Assembly (NCBI GenBank): GCA_036172665.1
Contig: CM069872.1
Span: 45,370,101 to 45,434,100, forward strand
Source of the DNA: Prosopocoilus inquinatus
Taxonomy: Eukaryota > Arthropoda > Insecta > Coleoptera > Lucanidae
DNA: 64,000 nucleotides
Reading direction: 5' to 3'
Part shown: in pieces, positions 59,456 to 64,000 of the stretch
Layout of the letters: the number at the start of each line of letters is the position of its first letter
Position numbering within the stretch: the first letter of the stretch is position 1
Program-made: the position numbers and the translations under genes
The notes under the pieces: model-generated
Databases searched by the model: none
Told to the model about the DNA's origin: nothing
Seen by the model: the letters and a program-made list of their open reading frames with translations, nothing else

Positions 59456-61560
59456 GTACTACATGCCCTGTAAATATTTAAACGTTGTTTTGGGATACCA
59501 AATCGTTGTTATCAATCAATTAGTAGGTAATTACTCGTTAGTTCACTTAATTTGATTGTATCCATCACTAATATTAATTTAAAATTTTCCGTTCAATAAA
59601 TGAATGTGATCATTCATATGTACGAGTACTCCGGTTAACTCATAACGAAATTCAATTTTCCATAAAAATTGTGAAGTGGCGTTAACCGACTTATTACTTG
59701 AACACATATGGCTTGTTGCACGTGTTCATCCATAATAGCGCCCTCCCGGATCGAAGCGACGTCAGCATTAACTACCAGCATCCCGGCGCATCGGAATAGG
59801 ACCTGTTAGCTATATGTAGTTCAGGACGGGCTTTCCCGACAGCCGCAGCTTTACCCCCGCGAACAACGAAAAATGATACGTTATGTGCCGCAGAAAAACT
59901 TTCCCCAAACGATAAGCTAACGGTCGCGTGCAGGACAAAAAACGAAACGCGACAGGGTAAAGTTATAAATTTCCTTGTTATGCTCACAGTGGCGAAGTGA
60001 AAATCTTCTCTTTTTTTTATTTGGTGGAACTAAGCTTTCAATTGAAATGTTAGTGGACGAATTTATAGCAAAACAGTAAATCTTGTCTCGATTTATTTGC
60101 ACGTCGCTTTAAATGTTTTTTTTTCCTTCGGTTTATTTGTCAGGCATGGTTTTGTTTGCAAGGACCTGGTAGTTCGTTTTCTTTAACAAAGAACTCGAAG
60201 AAATCGGTTGGTACTAAAACGGTAGTTCGAAAACAGAATAATAAATTTGAAAACTTTATTTGAGGATTCCTTTTTTTTAATTTAAGCTGCATGCTAGGAT
60301 TGACGCATGTAAACACATGTGGAGGGCTAGCCAAAACTAATACGAAGATCACAACCGGTGGAAAACTAGTTTTGCCTAGAACATTTGTATGCAGAATAAA
60401 ATCGGTCAAATTTTTCTTGAAACTGCTTTCATCATTTAGAAAAAATAATAATAATGCCTACAGTTAAAAATATGCAAGCAATATTTGCAGATCGAGAAAA
60501 TTTTTATCGACATTTGATTAGTTATTTTTTGAATAATAAGTTCACATTGTATTTCTGCAAAAAATAAGTTTTTAAACAAATTAATAGCCAGGGAATATAA
60601 ATTTCTCACAAGATATTGGAAAGGTAACTTAAAATATTTAAAATACTTAAAAAATCTTTTACATTGGGCTTATGTGAAAGGAAGTAGTTTATATGGATTA
60701 TTGTAAGCTGCTTTTTTAATACCTGCTTTACACGATGATGATTTTTATGTAAATTTTGGACAAAGTGACAGAGACAGGTGACCATAGTGAATATTTATTA
60801 TTTCACAAATTTTGTCACCGTGTAATATGGGCATTTGAGTTGAAACGCTTTTCTGCACAACTACATGCTTAGAATACACGTACATATTTATTCGTTCTGT
60901 TCTACATCATTTTTTGTATTGTAACTTCAATACATTGGTATTCATTCGGTTTTAATAAGGACCGTTTTATTAATAATCTATTTCGGGAATAATTAATATT
61001 TTTCAATATTTATTAAGAAAAATCTTCATGATACCTTGCAACCGAGTGTTGAAAGAATAAAGATTGTTCCTACACACATAAAAATTTTTGGGATTAATTG
61101 TAATCTGCCCATTCGGTGTTAAATATGGATAAAGTTTTATCTGAAAAGTTGTTAAACTTCATCTAATTTGGCGTTATTGTTCTCTTTTTCCGACTAAATT
61201 GTAACTAAAAGTGAGTGTTTACTCCAAAAGGGTAAGCTTAACTCTGCTCTACTATATACGTTTAAAGGGTAAACATCCTAATTTCGTGTTCCCTGGCGTC
61301 CAAAAAGTGTTAGAATTAACTCCAGATTTTTATCAGTATATAGTTTTAAAGAGTACAAACAGAAAAGGAAATTTTTGCGTTATTTTAGTTTTGTAAAACC
61401 AGTTTCAGTACATTTTTTGACAAATGAAGACACGAGTAGATTAAGGTGTTAAGTCGCATTTTTAAAATCAAAAAGTAGTCACCAATTCAATCAAAAAACA
61501 GAGCAAATAAGTTCCAATGGAATACTTTTAATTGCAATTTAAGCTCATTTCTAATTTTGC
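59456..61560. other. Intergenic region with a CpG-richer segment at 59730-59990
   Basis: 59730-59990 is much less AT-rich than its flanks (GCGCCCTCCCGGATCG, GACGTCAGC, CCCCCGCGAACAACG), with no recognisable protein on either strand. It may be the promoter or 5' UTR of a gene outside the window, or transposon-derived. The rest shows nothing identifiable. Confidence 0.3.
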
Positions 61561-61570
61561 GATATAATAT

Positions 61571-61895
61571 TGTTACGTTTCAAAGGTTTGAATTAATTTA
61601 TTTAATTGAATAAAACACTCAATAAAAACTTAACCGTAATTTAATAATGCTTACAATCTAATTTATTTGTAACAATTTATTTACACACTAAATCCAACTT
61701 CGACGATCGCTAATTAGAACTCGACTGACTCCTGAGTCAACTCCGGCCGATTTTATATCCTTTGCTGCCTTCTCGTTTATTCCAACGCTGGAAAATTCGA
61801 GTTTGTTCGATGGTGGCGTAACGGCCGATGACGCATAATAACGAACCGACTTCTTGACGCCTTCAGTGTGACGTAGTGATGAGTGGCTCGCCACA
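61571..61895 (-). mobile_element. LTR of a second Ty3/gypsy-like family
   Basis: On the minus strand it runs from TGTGGCGAGCCACTC to GAAACGTAACA (325 bp, TG..CA). It contains a TATA box (GGATATAAAATCGGCCGG) and AATAAA-type signals near the end. The terminus CGTAACA is shared with the LTR at 53346. A purine-rich GTAGATGAAGG just upstream could be a remnant polypurine tract, which would make this a 3' LTR with a stub of interior. The flanks GTAT and ATAT are not an exact target duplication. Confidence 0.65.
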
Positions 61896-62040
61896 ATACC
61901 TTCATCTACTCGTGTCTTCAAATCTTTGCGACAATCAAGTAACAATAGACCGTTACGAAGCATTAGCAAATTAAAGTCACACATAGAATAGCGAAAAAAA
62001 TCGTTTACTTTTCTTTGCACCCGATGGTATCTTGCCTTAG

Positions 62041-62276
62041 GCTCGGTTTTTCAAACAATTGGTAAAGTGACTGTTAGTGTTATCCGATTGTTAGCTCAGA
62101 AAATGAGTTTATCAAAGTATTGGTAGTCTTAACAATGACATAAATTCCTTTTAACAAGGAGGTAAACTAACAGCCAGTAAATTTGCTTGGTAGCGGTAAA
62201 CATGCACCTTACCAAACAGGTTAAATTTATTCCAGTGGTAAGTAACCATCACTTTACCAATCAATTGAAAAACCGA
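62041..62276. mobile_element. 236 bp miniature element with inverted ends
   Basis: CGGTTTTTCAAACAATTGGT near the left end is mirrored at the right by ACCAATCAATTGAAAAACCG, and AAAGTGA/TCACTTT extends the pairing. Inner blocks (GTTAGTGTTA; TAACAGCCAG) also partly pair. Its GCTCGGTTT start resembles the element at 10316-10521. No coding capacity. Confidence 0.65.
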
Positions 62277-62437
62277 AAATTTTAATTTGACAGAGCTATC
62301 TCTTTTTGAAATTTTATGCATATTCTTTTAGCCTATAGAAAATCGAAATTGAAACTTTAGATAAACGAATAATGGTTTTTCTTGTTATTATTTTTTTATC
62401 ATAAAACTCCATTAAATTAATTCGTCAAGAGGAAGCT

Positions 62438-62550
62438 ATAAATCAATGGCGAAACGCTGAGTGTTTTTTGTCTTCATAATTTTGTCCGGTTCAAGATTAA
62501 AAAAACTTTTCACTTACAATTTTCATCGGACAAGAATCAACTTCATTTAA
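62438..62550 (+). repeat. Dispersed repeat family, copy 3 (diverged)
   Basis: ATCAATGGCGAAACGCTGAG, then ATTTTGTCCGG, AGATTAAAAAAACTTTTCAC and CATCGGACAAGAATCAA align with copy 1 at 47471-47600. Confidence 0.5.
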
Positions 62551-64000
62551 TTATTTAACGTAAGTAAATAATTTTTGCAATAAAGGGAGATGTTAATAAT
62601 AACCGCAATAAGCCCGAGAAATACGACGCGACGTTTTATGAATAAAATAATAATAAAGATTGAAATAACAGTTATTACTTCCGAACAGCGCATAGTGTCC
62701 AAGGCCCATGAGTTCGTCCAAATTAAGCAACCAAACTTACACTTATGGCAAAACTTAAAATATGGCGTACGAGATTAGAAACGCACCACTATTCTTTATG
62801 CTCGGATTTGAATAAGTAACAAATTATATAAAATAACTTCATAAATGCCACAAATAGGTAAAATTTGCATTTGGTTTTAGTAGCAACTGATAAAAAAAAC
62901 GATAGTCAACTTTTCTTCAAATGGGTATGTATGGCCTTTTTTATATTGCTTGATAAATTTACTTTTTTTTTTAATTCTGTCATACGCCATAAGTTGGTCC
63001 AATGTTTGCCAAAACAAACGAAAACAAAAATGATTTAATTATTCATTGGAGTATCCCCAATGTTGAAAATGTCAACAATAATTAATAATTGTCAAGAATC
63101 GAATATGCTAATTGAATACCGTTTAGCTTAACAATATTTGTAAAATTTATTAGTATCTTTTTATTTAGTTAATTGTCTTTTTCAATTTTCTAATTTACGA
63201 ATTTCAATTATTGTTGCTTACTCATACTTTTCACTAACAATTAATAACAAATCCAGTCAAATATAAATATTTTTTATTGTTGTTTTTGTTTTGGTAAATG
63301 CTGGATCAAAATTAACTTACAGCACACCGCTAAATTCAGAAAAAAATAAAAATATATCAAAAAATGTAAAAAAGACATACATATCCATTTGAAAAGAAAA
63401 AGTTGACAATCGTTTCTATAACATTTAACATTAAAACAAATGAATATACATGTTAATCGCGTATGTTCGACTTTGAAAGTGGACACTCTGTATAACACTC
63501 TAACTTCAATAAATAGGATAATCAATGACGTAACAGATTCAATTTTGTTAGAAAATGTGTGGAAAATAGTTTTAACTTCATGACCGAAAAGATTTTATAC
63601 AAGAAGGAAAATAAATGCTTCAAAGATACAAATTAATATAGCTATTGTAATAAATAAAATCAGTAATAAACAGGACTAGATACGACTATGTTAACTTTGG
63701 TTACTTTTTCTTTAATGACAGTCCATCGGCGGCTCCTGCATACGATTTTGGATAGGCGGCAGACATACTCCCAGAGCGCTAGCTTTGTCTAACTTATGTG
63801 AACAGAGAACGTAATGTGAGAAAGACATCAAAATTTACAATAATTGGTATATGTACCATCGCGGCAAAAAAATACAGACACAAAGCAGATACCTTTTTTT
63901 GACGAAAATAAAGCAAAATGTTCAAATGTTCAACCTCAATTTTGAAAAAAAGTCAAAATGAAGTTTCTTACACTTATTTCGATGATAAAACTGTTTTGAC
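62551..64000. other. AT-rich intergenic end of the window
   Basis: No gene or clear repeat is seen. A TATACAGAGTGT mariner-like end (reverse strand, near 63484-63495) and a slightly CpG-richer patch near 63720-63790 are the only notable features. Confidence 0.4.

Noticed and set aside
1..64000. CRISPR arrays, rRNA and tRNA genes
   Set aside because: No regularly spaced repeat array and no recognisable rRNA or tRNA was found by eye. A tRNAscan run would be decisive for tRNAs.

Overview
The window is a piece of animal nuclear DNA, most likely from a holometabolous insect. It is AT-rich. Genes on both strands have small exons split by short GT-AG introns (51, 51, 55, 57, 62, 66 and 99 bp among them) next to very long gene-poor stretches. 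The space between genes is packed with insect-type DNA-transposon remnants and Ty3/gypsy-like LTR fragments. Many ~50 bp introns fit a beetle, but the order is an inference.

Genes run as follows. 1-155 (+) is the last exon of a mitochondrial short/branched-chain acyl-CoA dehydrogenase. 487-801 (-) is an FMC1-like ATP-synthase assembly factor and 832-1719 (-) an SRR1-like protein; only 30 bp separate them, so they may share a transcript. From about 1.7 to 33.4 kb I find no convincing coding exon, only small inverted-repeat elements, two candidate promoter/first-exon segments (about 4.3-4.7 kb and 11.3-11.4 kb) and a pre-miRNA-like hairpin at 23.8 kb. This desert probably holds the long first intron of the next gene. 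33470-38035 (+) is a PEAK1/PRAG1-family pseudokinase scaffold of 1304 aa in five coding exons. 39149-40806 (-) is sideroflexin 1/3 (324 aa). 43544-46356 (+) is a PWWP2A/B-like chromatin protein (665 aa). 48547-51183 (+) is replicative helicase subunit MCM6 (796 aa), with an E2F-type site just upstream.

The last 13 kb is a transposon graveyard: a foldback element just past MCM6, a decayed LTR retrotransposon (51.75-53.56 kb), a 1.7 kb inverted-repeat element carrying a nested 342 bp element with long terminal inverted repeats (55.4-57.1 kb), a gutted hAT element with a BED-finger fragment and ATCGATG-rich ends (57.3-59.45 kb), a second LTR (61.57-61.9 kb) and a small element at 62.0-62.3 kb. 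A CpG-richer stretch at 59.7-60.0 kb could be a promoter.

The host genes are housekeeping or signalling genes with unrelated functions (mitochondrial metabolism and transport, signalling, chromatin, DNA replication); nothing suggests one pathway. I see no clearly new multi-gene system. The most novel items are the 80 nt hairpin, the composite inverted repeats, the possible SRR1/FMC1 dicistron, and the splice choice and minimal upstream ORF of the PEAK gene. All coding calls rest on reading the translations and joining exons by eye with phase checks; no database search was run.
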